The notes under the pieces are model-generated. The model ran no database searches, was not told the origin of the DNA, and was given only the letters and a program-made list of their open reading frames with translations. From the NCBI GenBank assembly GCA_031292515.1, contig JARLGZ010000247.1, positions 104,193 to 168,192 of the forward strand: a stretch of 64,000 nucleotides of DNA, given 5' to 3'. Position numbers and translations under genes: made by a program. This DNA comes from Puia sp. GTDB taxonomy: Bacteria; Bacteroidota; Bacteroidia; Chitinophagales; Chitinophagaceae. Each line of letters starts with the position of its first letter. Within the stretch, counting starts at the first letter, position 1. Below are positions 9,243 through 18,673 of this stretch, piece after piece.

Positions 9243-12200
9243 ATGAAGAACGTTCTGTGTAATGCAACAATAAAGATTTGGGTAGCCATTGGTTTTTTGC
9301 TAGGTAACCTGTCGATTGCAGTAGGACAGGTGAACAACCCGGCGCCTTACGGGGCGAATACGCTCGTTAATTATGTTCGCTCCTGGACAGCCACAGCTCC
9401 CGTTCAAAGCGCTGATACACTTGTTAACAGACCACTAACTGATTCGAAGGAAGAAACAAAATACATAGATGGTGTGGGTAGACCCATCCAAACAGTTATC
9501 AAGCAAATTACTCCTGCTGGCCATGATCTTGTCACAAGTGTTGTTCGGTACGATCAATATGCCCGTGAACAGTATGATTATTTGCCGTTTTCAGCCAATT
9601 CCTTTCAGGCAGGAGATATTATTAATGACGGGGATTTTAAATTCACTCCGTTTCAGCAAGACTCTGTTTTTAACCAAGGACAATTTCCGGGTCAGAGCTA
9701 TTACTATGCGCAAACCAATTATGAGGCATCTCCCTTAAACAGAGTGGTCTCAAAGATGGCTCAAGGCGACAGATATGTAGGCAGTGGTCGTGGGACAGGT
9801 ATTCAATATTTGGTAAACGGCGCCGGTGATAGCGTCCATCTATGGAGCATAAGCAGTTCTCCAAATAGCTTGCCAGTGGATGCAGGTATCTTTCCGGCCG
9901 CAACTCTTTATAAGACTATAACAATTGATGAGAATAACCATCAAATAGTAGAGTACAAGGACTTGGACGGTCATACAATATTACGAAAAGTCCAAGCGCT
10001 TGCTAGTCCAGGAACGGGTCATGTGGGATGGTTAAACACTTATTACATTTACGATAGTCTGGAAAGCATTCGTTACGTTTTGTCCCCAAGAGCTGTTGAG
10101 CTGATCAATACAGGGGCCAGTTGGACCTTGACTCCATCGATTGCAAACGAGTTGTGCTATCGATATGAATACGATGGGAGAATGCGGATGATTATTAAAA
10201 AAGTTCCGGGTGCCGGGGAGATATGGATGGTTTATGATGCAAGGGATCGCGTAGTTATGACACAAGACTCCAATTTGCGTGTCAGCAGTCCGGCCAAGTG
10301 GCATGTATTTGTCTATGACAGTTTAAACAGGGTAACGCAGACCGGTTTGTTGACTGATGCTAATAATAGAGCGTACCACCAAAATTTGTCTTATAATAGC
10401 GTTAGCTATCCCAGCACCAGTGCTAATTTCGAATTGCTCACGCAGAATTATATGGATGATTATAGCTGGGTGGCGGGAAGTGGATCCGGCCTGGGCAGCG
10501 ACATCGATAGCAGTTTCTTTTCTAATAGCAATTATTTTATTACCACATATGCTACCATTCCTTATTATGCCGTGAGGATGTCAAGAAATATACAAATGAG
10601 GGGTATGATAACAGGTTTCAAAAGCGAGGTAGTGAACAGTGGAGGTACTTATCAGTACGGCGTTCTATTTTACGATGACCACAACCGAATTATCCAGACT
10701 CGTTCCACTAACTATAGCGGAGGAAAAGATACCGTATCTACTCAGTATAATTTTTACGGGGACGCCATTCGAAACTATGCAAAGCATCAAAAATCGGGTG
10801 CGACCAACCCGCAAGGACATACTGTGCTTACCAAACTTGAATATGATGCTGCCAACCGGTTGAAGCGGATTTGGAAAAATGTGGACAACACTAGCAGCGA
10901 CCAATTGATTGACAGTGTGCAATACAATGAATTGGGGCAAATGGCGACCAAATATCTCGGAAGAGGAATGGATAGTTTGGCATATGTCTTTAATATAAGA
11001 GGCTGGCTGTCTACAATCAATAGAGCTTATTTGACCGGTGGAAATGGCAATTTCTTCGGCGAAGAAGTCGGGTATGATACCTCTGTTTCTGTTGTCGGTT
11101 CAACTTCGTATACGAATCCTCAATTTAATGGAAACTTAGCCGGATCACTGTGGAAGAGCAAAGGGGATGGAGTGGCACGTAAATATGATTTTAGCTACGA
11201 TCTTGTCAATAGACTGACGGCTGGTTACTTTCGACAGAATACGAATGGCGATGCCAATTGGGACAATTCCACCATTAACTACAGCGTTGGCAATCTGAAA
11301 TACGATGCCAACGGGAATATTTTAACAATGTCTCAGATGGGCTTTAAAATGGGTACTTCTTCGACCATCGATTCCTTGAATTATATTTATAAGGCCAGAA
11401 GTAATAAAGACAGCCTGATAACGGATGTAATGAATGATACCGCTAGTAAACTCGGTGATTTTCACTATAAGAGCAAAGGCAGCTACGATTATCTTTACGA
11501 TGGCAATGGAAATATTACGTTGGATAATAACAAAGGAATCTCAGGGATTGTGTACAATTATTTAAATCTTCCCCAGCAAATTAGTATCCTTCATAAAGGA
11601 ACGATCACCTATGGCTACGATGCAGGCGGAAACAAACTATCTAAAACGGTGGTTGACAGCACCGTGACGCCGGTGAAGACCACCAAGACAATGTATCTAG
11701 GTGATTTTCAATACGCCAATGACACCCTTCAATTGATTGCACACGAGGAAGGACGTGTAAGGTGGGCTTATCATAAGTATACAACCGGGACCTCCGGTTA
11801 TGGATATGAATACGATTTCAATGAAAAGGATCATTTGGGCAACAATCGAGTTCTTTTGACGCAAGAGAAAGACACGGCACAATACATGGCGACAATGGAA
11901 GCCGCCTACCGGACGACAGAGAATGCCCTCTTCTACAATATCCCGGCTTCGAGTTATTATAGAGGTTCAGTATTGGGCATCCCTGCTGACGGAACGACCT
12001 CCCCCAATGATTCCATTGCCAGGGTGAACGGAAGTGGTCAGAAGGTAGGACCCGCTATAATTTTGAAAGTGATGGCGGGAGATACCGTTACCATTGGGTG
12101 CAAATCCTTCTACACGACGCAAACGGGAACAGGTACGAATTCATCCTTTAACGACGTGCTGAATTCGTTGGGGGCAGGTTTTCAGAACTTGACCAATGGG

Positions 12201-13571
12201 GCAGAAGGGACGGTGGCACAACTGACAGGTGTAGGGGCGCCGCTTTACAGTGCGCTCAATTCCTTTATTACAACCAAGGATCAAACGGTACCGAGTAAGC
12301 CCAGAGCCTATCTAAACTGGATGCTGATGGATAATCAGCTAAAATACGACAGTACCTATCCTCAAAGCGGCGCAATTCCAGTCAGCAATTACGCGGCCGG
12401 TACACTAGGTACGCCGGGATATGGCCCCTATGTTGTGGCAAAAAGTGGATATCTGTTTGTTTATGTCAGCAACGAAACCCAGGGTTGGGATGTATTTTTT
12501 GATAATCTGACTATATCGGTCCGGAGTGGTCGTTTAACGGAAGAAGCGCACTACTATCCATTTGGTTTGACGATGGCCGGGATTTCTGACAATGCCGTTA
12601 AGACGCAATATACAACGAATAAATACCGTTTCAATGGACAAGAATTGCAGAATAAGGAATTTTCAGATGCGTCTGGACTTGAACAATATGACTACGGGGA
12701 AAGGCCCCAAGATCCACAAACCGGCAGATGGAACGCGATTGATCCCGATTTGGAAATGTATGAATCGGTCAGTCCGTATAGCTTTGGCTTTAACAATCCT
12801 TCGAGATATTTTGATCAAGGAGGAAGCGATCCCGGTGATATGATCGTATTTTTTACGGGGATGAATCTAGGTCAGCCAAAAACTGCTTCGATCGGTTGGA
12901 TGATCAATCACATAGTCGGATTTATAAATGGCGGCTCTATCTATGAATATAGGAGCAGACCGATTGGCCATTTGCTTTTTTCATACGCTACTAAGGACGC
13001 CTATCAAGACGTACTTGACAACGTAGCTCAATATCCAAAGGGACGGATTGTTATTTATGGCTACAGTTATGGGGGCCAGTTGGCCAATTATTTGGCCAAA
13101 CGGCTTGAAAAGGTAGGAATACGGGTCACATTGCTAGTTACCGTTGATGCCGCTGCAGGTCTTAGTTCCAATTCTGTTGACAGAACTATTTCCGGAAATG
13201 TCGATCTAAATGTGAATTTCTTCCAGAAGAATTATTTATGGTATAAGGATCCTCTTCCGAACCACGGAGATCCTAACAAACCTTTGTCAAAGGGGACCAC
13301 AGTGCTTAATTTTGATCTTAGCAAGGAAAAGTTTATCGATGACAATGGGGAGGAAAAGAGTGTCTACCATGTAAGTGTAGATGAAGCATCGAAAATCGCC
13401 ACGGTAAATTACATTATGTCTGTCTTATATCCCCGGTATAAACCACCGATGTCGACAGAAGAGTTCTTAAATAAGGTAAGCGGTATGAATTTGTTTGATA
13501 ATACACAGAAGAAAGACGATTCCGGTAACGGAGGAGAGGTAGAATTTAAGTTTTTATTTGGCGTATATTAA
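9243..13571 (+). CDS. RHS polymorphic toxin: DUF6443, RHS core and lipase-like toxin tip
   Basis: A 1442-residue secreted protein. After a signal peptide, residues about 35-150 match DUF6443 (YIDGVGRPIQTVIKQ). YD repeats follow. The RHS-associated core lies near residues 1100-1200 with YPFGLTMAG, FNGQELQNKEF, YDYGERPQDPQTGRWNAIDP and NNPSRYFDQGG. The sequence after this core is the variable toxin tip, about 240 residues. It contains GYSYGGQ with the serine at residue 1275, a G-x-S-x-G nucleophile elbow of alpha/beta hydrolases, and a following VTVDAAAG strand that could hold the acid. I infer a lipase/esterase toxin. The adjacent small membrane protein (13609) is the candidate immunity protein. 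Confidence 0.85.
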   Translation: MKNVLCNATIKIWVAIGFLLGNLSIAVGQVNNPAPYGANTLVNYVRSWTATAPVQSADTLVNRPLTDSKEETKYIDGVGRPIQTVIKQITPAGHDLVTSVVRYDQYAREQYDYLPFSANSFQAGDIINDGDFKFTPFQQDSVFNQGQFPGQSYYYAQTNYEASPLNRVVSKMAQGDRYVGSGRGTGIQYLVNGAGDSVHLWSISSSPNSLPVDAGIFPAATLYKTITIDENNHQIVEYKDLDGHTILRKVQALASPGTGHVGWLNTYYIYDSLESIRYVLSPRAVELINTGASWTLTPSIANELCYRYEYDGRMRMIIKKVPGAGEIWMVYDARDRVVMTQDSNLRVSSPAKWHVFVYDSLNRVTQTGLLTDANNRAYHQNLSYNSVSYPSTSANFELLTQNYMDDYSWVAGSGSGLGSDIDSSFFSNSNYFITTYATIPYYAVRMSRNIQMRGMITGFKSEVVNSGGTYQYGVLFYDDHNRIIQTRSTNYSGGKDTVSTQYNFYGDAIRNYAKHQKSGATNPQGHTVLTKLEYDAANRLKRIWKNVDNTSSDQLIDSVQYNELGQMATKYLGRGMDSLAYVFNIRGWLSTINRAYLTGGNGNFFGEEVGYDTSVSVVGSTSYTNPQFNGNLAGSLWKSKGDGVARKYDFSYDLVNRLTAGYFRQNTNGDANWDNSTINYSVGNLKYDANGNILTMSQMGFKMGTSSTIDSLNYIYKARSNKDSLITDVMNDTASKLGDFHYKSKGSYDYLYDGNGNITLDNNKGISGIVYNYLNLPQQISILHKGTITYGYDAGGNKLSKTVVDSTVTPVKTTKTMYLGDFQYANDTLQLIAHEEGRVRWAYHKYTTGTSGYGYEYDFNEKDHLGNNRVLLTQEKDTAQYMATMEAAYRTTENALFYNIPASSYYRGSVLGIPADGTTSPNDSIARVNGSGQKVGPAIILKVMAGDTVTIGCKSFYTTQTGTGTNSSFNDVLNSLGAGFQNLTNGAEGTVAQLTGVGAPLYSALNSFITTKDQTVPSKPRAYLNWMLMDNQLKYDSTYPQSGAIPVSNYAAGTLGTPGYGPYVVAKSGYLFVYVSNETQGWDVFFDNLTISVRSGRLTEEAHYYPFGLTMAGISDNAVKTQYTTNKYRFNGQELQNKEFSDASGLEQYDYGERPQDPQTGRWNAIDPDLEMYESVSPYSFGFNNPSRYFDQGGSDPGDMIVFFTGMNLGQPKTASIGWMINHIVGFINGGSIYEYRSRPIGHLLFSYATKDAYQDVLDNVAQYPKGRIVIYGYSYGGQLANYLAKRLEKVGIRVTLLVTVDAAAGLSSNSVDRTISGNVDLNVNFFQKNYLWYKDPLPNHGDPNKPLSKGTTVLNFDLSKEKFIDDNGEEKSVYHVSVDEASKIATVNYIMSVLYPRYKPPMSTEEFLNKVSGMNLFDNTQKKDDSGNGGEVEFKFLFGVY

Positions 13572-13608
13572 GAGCATTTGATATAATAAAATCGTTTAAA
13601 TCATCGCT

Positions 13609-13878
13609 ATGAATACTTTTAATAAATTGCTATTAATTTTAGGTTTTATTCTACTGATTGGTGGATTTTTGATATTGTTCGGAAATTTTCCACATGGCGG
13701 CAAAGAGCTTCCAAACAATATGGTAATTAATGCACTGGTGTTGGGTTTTTGGTATGCCGAACCGGTTATCGGCCTGATTTTGTGTTTTACAGGCCAGGCG
13801 AAGACAATAAAATATACCGGCGTTTTCTTTTTTCTTGCGTCAATTTGCGCTTGGTTAATTTATGCGTTCAGCAAATAG
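13609..13878 (+). CDS. Small three-helix membrane protein, candidate RHS-toxin immunity protein
   Basis: An 89-residue protein with three hydrophobic segments (LLLILGFILLIGGFLILF, VLGFWYAEPVIGLILCF and a C-terminal YTGVFFFLASICAWLIYAF). It begins 37 bp after the toxin gene, the usual place for an immunity gene. A membrane location would suit protection against a membrane-attacking lipase. No family is recognised; the role rests on position and topology. Confidence 0.6.
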   Translation: MNTFNKLLLILGFILLIGGFLILFGNFPHGGKELPNNMVINALVLGFWYAEPVIGLILCFTGQAKTIKYTGVFFFLASICAWLIYAFSK

Positions 13879-13907
13879 GATGGCAACCAATGAGAGGTTG
13901 ACTGTTT

Positions 13908-13935
13908 CCAAGTCTTGAAGACTGGTCTTTTTTGA
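13908..13935 (+). terminator. Terminator of the RHS locus
   Basis: CCAAGTCT and AGACTGG form a short stem with a two-base loop, followed by TCTTTTTT. It is placed 30 bp after the candidate immunity gene. Confidence 0.6.
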
Positions 13936-14220
13936 AGGATTGCATAAATACCGAAAAATGTACAATTTTATAGGTTAGAAAGAAACCCGCAACCTGTGCG
14001 CCAGGACCCGGTGATTCCATGCCGGTCGGTGAACTGTTGTACCTGCGCCGGTTTGCAGTTTTCGCAAAATGGGAATCCAGAAAAGGGCCGCCTACCCACC
14101 ACCATACTATCCCGGGGCCAGCTCTCCAGCCACGACAATGGTATCCTTCGCACAAAGATTAAAAATGCGAACCGCATTCCGCGGAAATCCCCCACCGCAC
14201 AAGCTCATTCTTCCCTCTAC
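13936..14220. other. Intergenic stretch with no supported gene
   Basis: Several overlapping frames are open on both strands, but none has a plausible start or recognisable product. It lies between the RHS locus and the first ssb leader. Confidence 0.4.
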
Positions 14221-14453
14221 CCTGAAATTACTATTGTCCTACGGCAAATACAAGTCTCCACTTCGCATCGCTTCGTTGCGTCTCCGAAAAAAATCTCCAC
14301 CCCCCAGCGGACGAGGACTTTTTTTGTCGGGGTTGTATTTTTTGCGGAGAACCCTTGTATTTCCCTCCGGCCAATTGAGTGAGGCTGGTCGCTACGGGTG
14401 AATGAATGAGGCACTCTGCCGATTTCGATTTCTTCACTCAAAAACACACTTTT
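14221..14453 (+). promoter_or_regulatory. Structured ssb leader, copy 1
   Basis: Outer stem AAATACAAG (14246-14254) pairs with CTTGTATTT (14354-14362). An inner stem joins TCTCCGAAAAAA (14281-14292) to TTTTTTGCGGAGA (14338-14350). The start CCTGAAATTAC and a 45-bp block (14383-14427) recur in front of the second ssb gene (23378-23614). The 45-bp block is identical, and the outer stem there changes A-T to G-C. It is probably a regulatory leader of the same general type as the six hairpin leaders. Confidence 0.65.
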
Positions 14454-14867
14454 ATGCACACGTTTACAGGCCGCATTACCCGAAATGCCAATTTGCACGA
14501 ATTTGATGGTGGAAAGTCCATCGTCAGTTTCACCATCGTCGAGAACAACAGCTACGTCAACAAAGACAAAAAGCTGGTTGAAAAACCCTATTTCGTCCAG
14601 TGCGAGATCTGGAACCGCAAAAACCTTGTCCGCCACCTGAAAAAAGGGATGCTCCTACAAGTGGAAGGCGAACTCGGTGTCCGGGCCTTCATCAAGGACA
14701 AAGATACCCACCACGCCAAAGCCGTAGGTGTCCAACAACTGACCGTTCGGGAACTCAAGTTCCTCGATAGCAAAAACAAGACGCAGGGCAGTTCGGAACA
14801 GCCCGCCGCTGCCACCACAACCCCTCCGGCTGTGACCGGCACCGATGCAGATGATCTCCCGTTCTAG
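14454..14867 (+). CDS. ssb: Single-stranded DNA-binding protein, copy 1
   Basis: A 137-residue OB-fold SSB. The N-terminal domain shows FTGRITRNANLHEF, VSFTIVENNSYVN, KPYFVQCEIWNRKNLVRHLKKG and LLQVEGELGVRAF, all typical SSB strands. A low-complexity linker of Gln, Ala and Thr leads to the acidic tip DADDLPF, the usual docking peptide for partner proteins. The start at 14454 is chosen because it begins the OB fold; an upstream in-frame ATG (14406) lies inside the conserved leader. It would coat single-stranded DNA during element transfer or replication. A second, diverged copy is at 23615. Confidence 0.9.
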   Translation: MHTFTGRITRNANLHEFDGGKSIVSFTIVENNSYVNKDKKLVEKPYFVQCEIWNRKNLVRHLKKGMLLQVEGELGVRAFIKDKDTHHAKAVGVQQLTVRELKFLDSKNKTQGSSEQPAAATTTPPAVTGTDADDLPF

Positions 14868-14881
14868 TCATTCACCCGTCC

Positions 14882-14910
14882 GCGCCTCTCACAAGGGGCG
14901 CGCTTTTTTC
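14882..14910 (+). terminator. Terminator after ssb copy 1
   Basis: GCGCCTCT and AGGGGCGC form a stem, followed by GCTTTTTT. The PRTRC E start lies 20 bp beyond, so it may act as a partial terminator within the transcript. Confidence 0.6.
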
Positions 14911-14929
14911 ACCTTTCAATCGAATTACA

Positions 14930-15619
14930 ATGACAACCAATTTTTTCACCTTGCTGGAGACCCTCGCCTTTTACGGGAATACAACCCTCCAACTCTCCCT
15001 TTCCAAAGAGACCGGCTGGACAGGCTATATCCATTTTACCGATCCTAATGCCGGTGAATCCTTTAACAACAAACTCATCCCCCTGACCTTTCAGGGGACC
15101 AGTGCCTATTTGAACGAGCACTTTATTTCAACCCTCCGCGAACCCGTCCGGCAGGTCCAAGAAGGTTTCGCCAACCGTACAGCGTTTGCCGCCAGTCTCA
15201 AAGCTGCCGAAGCGAGTTCCAAATCCTCGCCTGCCAAACCCGTTCCCAAATCCTCGGTTCCAGCCCTTCCCGCCAGATACGTCGAATCCATGAAGAAGGT
15301 GGACGAACTGGCCTCCAAGAAGCTCTACGGACAGGCCATTGGCGCACTTCCCTCCAAAGAGAAATTTCCCGGACAAGCCACGGCCATCGACAAACGACTG
15401 GCCGAACTGCGGACGCTGCACGGCGGCCTGTCTCTGTTCCCCGGTGAGCCTCCCCCTAACTCGGAAGCCAGCGTTTCGGCAGAACCGGTGACTACGGAGG
15501 ATCCTGTCGGCTCGTCAAATGACGAATCGGACGACGATCCCGCTGACAATGATCCCAACTGGGAGCCGGGGGAGGATGACGATCCCCTCGATTCGGCAGC
15601 AACCGAAGACGATGATTAA
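14930..15619 (+). CDS. PRTRC system protein E
   Basis: A 229-residue protein. The N-terminal 75 residues (FFTLLETLAFYGNTTLQLSL, then LIPLTFQGTSAYLNEHF) resemble PRTRC protein E. A Ser/Ala/Pro linker, a helical region (VESMKKVDELASKKLYGQAI) and a long Asp/Glu tail follow. It heads the order E, C, F, B, ThiF, which is the signature of the PRTRC cluster of plasmids and integrative elements. The biochemical role of PRTRC proteins is unknown. The ATG follows CACCTTTCAATCGAATTACA, like other starts in this region. Confidence 0.75.
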   Translation: MTTNFFTLLETLAFYGNTTLQLSLSKETGWTGYIHFTDPNAGESFNNKLIPLTFQGTSAYLNEHFISTLREPVRQVQEGFANRTAFAASLKAAEASSKSSPAKPVPKSSVPALPARYVESMKKVDELASKKLYGQAIGALPSKEKFPGQATAIDKRLAELRTLHGGLSLFPGEPPPNSEASVSAEPVTTEDPVGSSNDESDDDPADNDPNWEPGEDDDPLDSAATEDDD

Positions 15620-15657
15620 CTCCGCCACAAACATTCCTTCATCAAAAACGTATCATC

Positions 15658-15870
15658 ATGTTTACACCCATGCCCCGCGTCTTTATACTCAAGCGGAACA
15701 ACAACGAGATAGAATTATCGGACCCCAACATCGACCTACCCCCGAAGGCCGTTCGTGACCTGTACTCGGCTACCTACCCGGAGCTGACAACAGCCACCTT
15801 CGAAGGACCGGTCCCCAAAGACGGCAAACTGATTTTCAAATTCGTTCCCACCATCGGGACCAAAGGATAA
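15658..15870 (+). CDS. PRTRC system protein C
   Basis: A 70-residue protein matching the PRTRC protein C pattern: RVFILKRNNNEIELSDP, then AVRDLYSATYPELTTATFEGP and a final GTKG. Length and C-terminal GTKG are typical. It lies 38 bp after protein E in the same direction. The function is unknown. Confidence 0.85.
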   Translation: MFTPMPRVFILKRNNNEIELSDPNIDLPPKAVRDLYSATYPELTTATFEGPVPKDGKLIFKFVPTIGTKG

Positions 15871-15880
15871 TCAATCTGCT

Positions 15881-16063
15881 ATGAAAAAGAAACCCATTTC
15901 TTCACTCCGCTCTCTTGGGCGGCTAGAATCTCCACAACAATGGAAACTGTATCAAAGCATCGGACAAACTCTCGAAAGGCTGGAGCAACTCCCGACCGCC
16001 GAACAAGCCCTGCAACGAAACACGCCTCCCGTACCACTTACACTCCTGAAACCCATTTCCTGA
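15881..16063 (+). CDS. Short frame at the start of PRTRC F: separate gene or frameshifted N-terminus
   Basis: This 60-residue frame starts 10 bp after protein C and reads sensibly (MKKKPISSLRSLGRLESPQQ, then QTLERLEQLPTAEQAL). It ends at 16063 inside the F gene. The F frame over the same bases reads as a basic, low-complexity string (KHRTNSRKAGATPDRRTSPA) unlike a folded domain. The simplest reading is that this is the real N-terminus of F, separated by a one-base frameshift around 15990-16060. An independent small gene is the alternative. Confidence 0.4.
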   Translation: MKKKPISSLRSLGRLESPQQWKLYQSIGQTLERLEQLPTAEQALQRNTPPVPLTLLKPIS

Positions 16064-17031
16064 ATGCGCGCTTTGAAAGGGGCTATCACCCCAATGCATG
16101 GCCACTCAAAGAACCGACCCTTATCCAGCAGGAGTTTTTTACCTCGGCAGGACATCTCGCCCGGTTGCACTCTCTCACCCTCCCGGATACCTCGGCGATT
16201 CCCTTTCCCCACAACATCGACACCTGCTATCGTAACCTTTGTCTTCAATTGGAGGACATCGATACCGACCTGGGCCTTGTGATCCTGCAAGGCCCGGGGG
16301 GAAAGGTCTGTCTGACTACGATCAAAGAACTAGACCTGCAACAGAACGCATGGTATGTAGCAGTACATCCGCTCTACCGGGAATGCCAACAACCCGTCTC
16401 GGACGGATACCGGCAACTGCTGCTCGCCATCCTGCAATTTCTGATCGAGAAAATCGGCTATGCGCCATATTGGGTGAAACATACCTTCATGGCCGACAAT
16501 TACGAAGCAACCCGCCGGTCCTTCGATGAAAACAAAGACGAAGAAGAAGAAGAAGCGGTGCAGGAATGGCGCACCGAAACCGCCCTGATCGAACAGGTAG
16601 GAAAGTATTTTCAGGAGCAGTTGCAACAGCCTCGTCCCTCCCTCACGGACTTGCTGCAAAGGTACCGTCCAATATCGGCGCGGGGCAAGGCCCTCCAAAA
16701 GCTGGCCACCCGCTTCGCCCGGCATGAACAACGCTACCCGCTCCGCCACCTTGCGAGGGAAATCCCCGCAGGCTGGCTCCAGCCCGGGGTCGAAGAACGT
16801 CTCCCGAGCCACTACTTCTTCTGTCTGGTCTACGACTACACCGGTCTATTTCCCGAATCGGTCAACGCCTCCATCGATTCGGAGTTTCAGGAAGCGTGCG
16901 TCTTCGATATTCCCATCGGGATGCAACACTTCGAACGCCGTCAGTCCCGGATCCACCATGACCTACGCTACGAAGAAGCCTGCCTCCAACTCATCGAACA
17001 ATTTGAACACTTCTTAACATCAAATCCATGA
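15940..17031 (+). CDS. PRTRC system protein F
   Basis: A frame of 363 residues. From about residue 38 onward it looks like PRTRC protein F: FLNARFERGYHPNAWPLKEP, ILQFLIEKIGYAPYWV and SHYFFCLVYDYTGLFPES. The first 35 residues look like an out-of-frame reading of the 15881 frame, so the annotated start is doubtful. It overlaps PRTRC B by 4 bp (ATGA), indicating translational coupling. The function is unknown. Confidence 0.7.
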   Translation: METVSKHRTNSRKAGATPDRRTSPATKHASRTTYTPETHFLNARFERGYHPNAWPLKEPTLIQQEFFTSAGHLARLHSLTLPDTSAIPFPHNIDTCYRNLCLQLEDIDTDLGLVILQGPGGKVCLTTIKELDLQQNAWYVAVHPLYRECQQPVSDGYRQLLLAILQFLIEKIGYAPYWVKHTFMADNYEATRRSFDENKDEEEEEAVQEWRTETALIEQVGKYFQEQLQQPRPSLTDLLQRYRPISARGKALQKLATRFARHEQRYPLRHLAREIPAGWLQPGVEERLPSHYFFCLVYDYTGLFPESVNASIDSEFQEACVFDIPIGMQHFERRQSRIHHDLRYEEACLQLIEQFEHFLTSNP

Positions 17032-17750
17032 ACAATTTGAGTAATTCCTTTGCGCAACAATATATCCCGGAGACCGCCCTTGTCCTTTCAAAAAACAACG
17101 TGCGAGACGACCAGCCGGAATTTTTTGTCGAGGTCTATCCCCTCGGTCCGGACGGCTGTCCCCTTGCAGGCTATCCGCTCAGCCTGTCCGAAGCCAGTAC
17201 CTTGGGAAGAGCCTTCCTCTCTCAACAGGCCGGAGGCCGAACCTTCCTGCTTCCGCAGGGGCTACTTACTGACAACATCCTTTATCTTTCGGAGCAACCC
17301 GAGCCCACCGTGATCTGGTGGACAAAAGCCCAAACCGAGACCCTGTATTTTCAAGACCATCTTGGCATCCCTTCCGGTCCGACTGCTCTGCCACCCCTGC
17401 TTTGGAAAGCTGGCCGGGAACACCTTTCAATCTACGCGCTGCAAAAAAACCAACGTCCGAAACCTACTACACGCCTTTGCAAAGCCCCTTTTTTCAATGT
17501 CTATGCCTCCAACGAAGTCTGCATGGGAACGGTTCGAATTGACACATCCTCCTGCGATTGCCTAGAATCCTTCGTCGTCACCTGGGAACGGTATTTCTTC
17601 GATTCGGCATTTTCCCACCTGCTCGGCGAATCCTCGCCCATCGACGGCAACATCGTCGACTGCTGGTCATCCCTCGCAGGCACCAACAACCCTTTTCCTG
17701 TCCGTCTCCTGAAACCCACCCAACAAACCCTTCAATCCCTTTTGTCATGA
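17028..17750 (+). CDS. PRTRC system protein B
   Basis: A 240-residue protein with the PRTRC B signature: ALPPLLWKAGREHLSIYALQ, RPKPTTRLCKAPFFNVY and NEVCMGTVRI. It overlaps both F (ATGA at 17028) and ThiF (ATGA at 17747), so F, B and ThiF are tightly coupled. The biochemical role is unknown. Confidence 0.85.
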   Translation: MNNLSNSFAQQYIPETALVLSKNNVRDDQPEFFVEVYPLGPDGCPLAGYPLSLSEASTLGRAFLSQQAGGRTFLLPQGLLTDNILYLSEQPEPTVIWWTKAQTETLYFQDHLGIPSGPTALPPLLWKAGREHLSIYALQKNQRPKPTTRLCKAPFFNVYASNEVCMGTVRIDTSSCDCLESFVVTWERYFFDSAFSHLLGESSPIDGNIVDCWSSLAGTNNPFPVRLLKPTQQTLQSLLS

Positions 17751-18583
17751 ATGCTCACACACAACAAATTCAGCCACCCCCTCCGATCTCTACACTGCCC
17801 GCCGTACATTTTGTAGATCCCTACCTGCTCAACCCTACCAATCCGATTACGGTAAACGTCATCGGCGCGGGCGGTACCGGTAGCCATGTCATGACGGTTC
17901 TCGGCGCCTTAGAAGAAGCGCTCCGTGCATGGGGCCATCCCGGTTTGCAGGTCACTGCTTTCGATGACGATGAGATCACCGTGTCGAATATGGGCCGACA
18001 GGCTTTCTTTCGCAGCGAAATCGGCCAAAACAAAGCTGTGGCCATCGTCACCCGCATCAACCGGCATATCGGTACGCGCTGGCAGGCTTCTAAACTGCGC
18101 TGGAAGAAAACAAACAAGGAAGCCTTGCGCGGGGCGGTCCGCGCCAACCTGACCATCAGTTGTGTTGATAGGCCCGAGACTCGTTTTGACATCGAGACCT
18201 TGTTGGGTCGCCCCGGGGGAGGACATGGCCCGGATAATCCCCTCTATTGGATCGACTTTGGTAACAGCCGCTACACCGGCCAGGTGTTGTTGTCGACCCG
18301 CCGCGACATCAAACAACCACCCCTAGAAGGCTATCACGGAGTGGGCTATCTGCCATCCGTCACCCGCCAGTACGAAGACCTGCTGTATGCCGCGACAGAC
18401 AGCGACGAACCGAGTTGTTCCATGCTGGAAGCCCTCAACCGTCAGTCCTTGTTCATCAACCGCAGCCTCGCTTCGGTAGGGGGCATGTTGTTGGAAAACC
18501 TATTCCGACAATCGATCCTCGATTCCAAAGGATTTTTCCTCAACCTCTCTGACGGCGTGATGCGTCCGATCCCGATCGGCTAA
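17747..18583 (+). CDS. PRTRC system ThiF-family protein
   Basis: A 278-residue E1-like (ThiF/MoeB) protein. It has the adenylate-binding glycine loop VIGAGGTGSH, an acidic strand end VTAFDDDEITVSNMGRQ and the conserved D-R-P-E-T-R region of the fold. Such enzymes adenylate C-termini of ubiquitin-like or sulfur-carrier proteins; the PRTRC substrate is unknown. The start at 17747 overlaps the B stop as ATGA; longer upstream frames run out of frame through B. PRTRC A, D and ParB-like partners were not found in this window. Confidence 0.85.
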   Translation: MNAHTQQIQPPPPISTLPAVHFVDPYLLNPTNPITVNVIGAGGTGSHVMTVLGALEEALRAWGHPGLQVTAFDDDEITVSNMGRQAFFRSEIGQNKAVAIVTRINRHIGTRWQASKLRWKKTNKEALRGAVRANLTISCVDRPETRFDIETLLGRPGGGHGPDNPLYWIDFGNSRYTGQVLLSTRRDIKQPPLEGYHGVGYLPSVTRQYEDLLYAATDSDEPSCSMLEALNRQSLFINRSLASVGGMLLENLFRQSILDSKGFFLNLSDGVMRPIPIG

Positions 18584-18636
18584 ACCCCGCAATTCCAGAC
18601 GGCTCCCCGCCGTCGGGACCCGGGGGTTAAAGGTAG

Positions 18637-18673
18637 AAAGCCGCCAACCTGCACCAGCCAGGCGGCCGGCTTT
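18637..18673 (+). terminator. Probable terminator of the PRTRC block
   Basis: AAAGCCGCC pairs imperfectly with GGCGGCCGGCTTT 54 bp after the ThiF stop. No long T-run follows, so the call is moderate. The rest of 18584-18827 holds nothing recognisable. Confidence 0.45.

Noticed and set aside
14069-14401. Leader peptides in the two ssb leaders (shared KKSPP and FPSGQ segments)
   Set aside because: The peptide similarity follows from the nucleotide and stem conservation; frames begin and end at different places and lack starts at matching positions.
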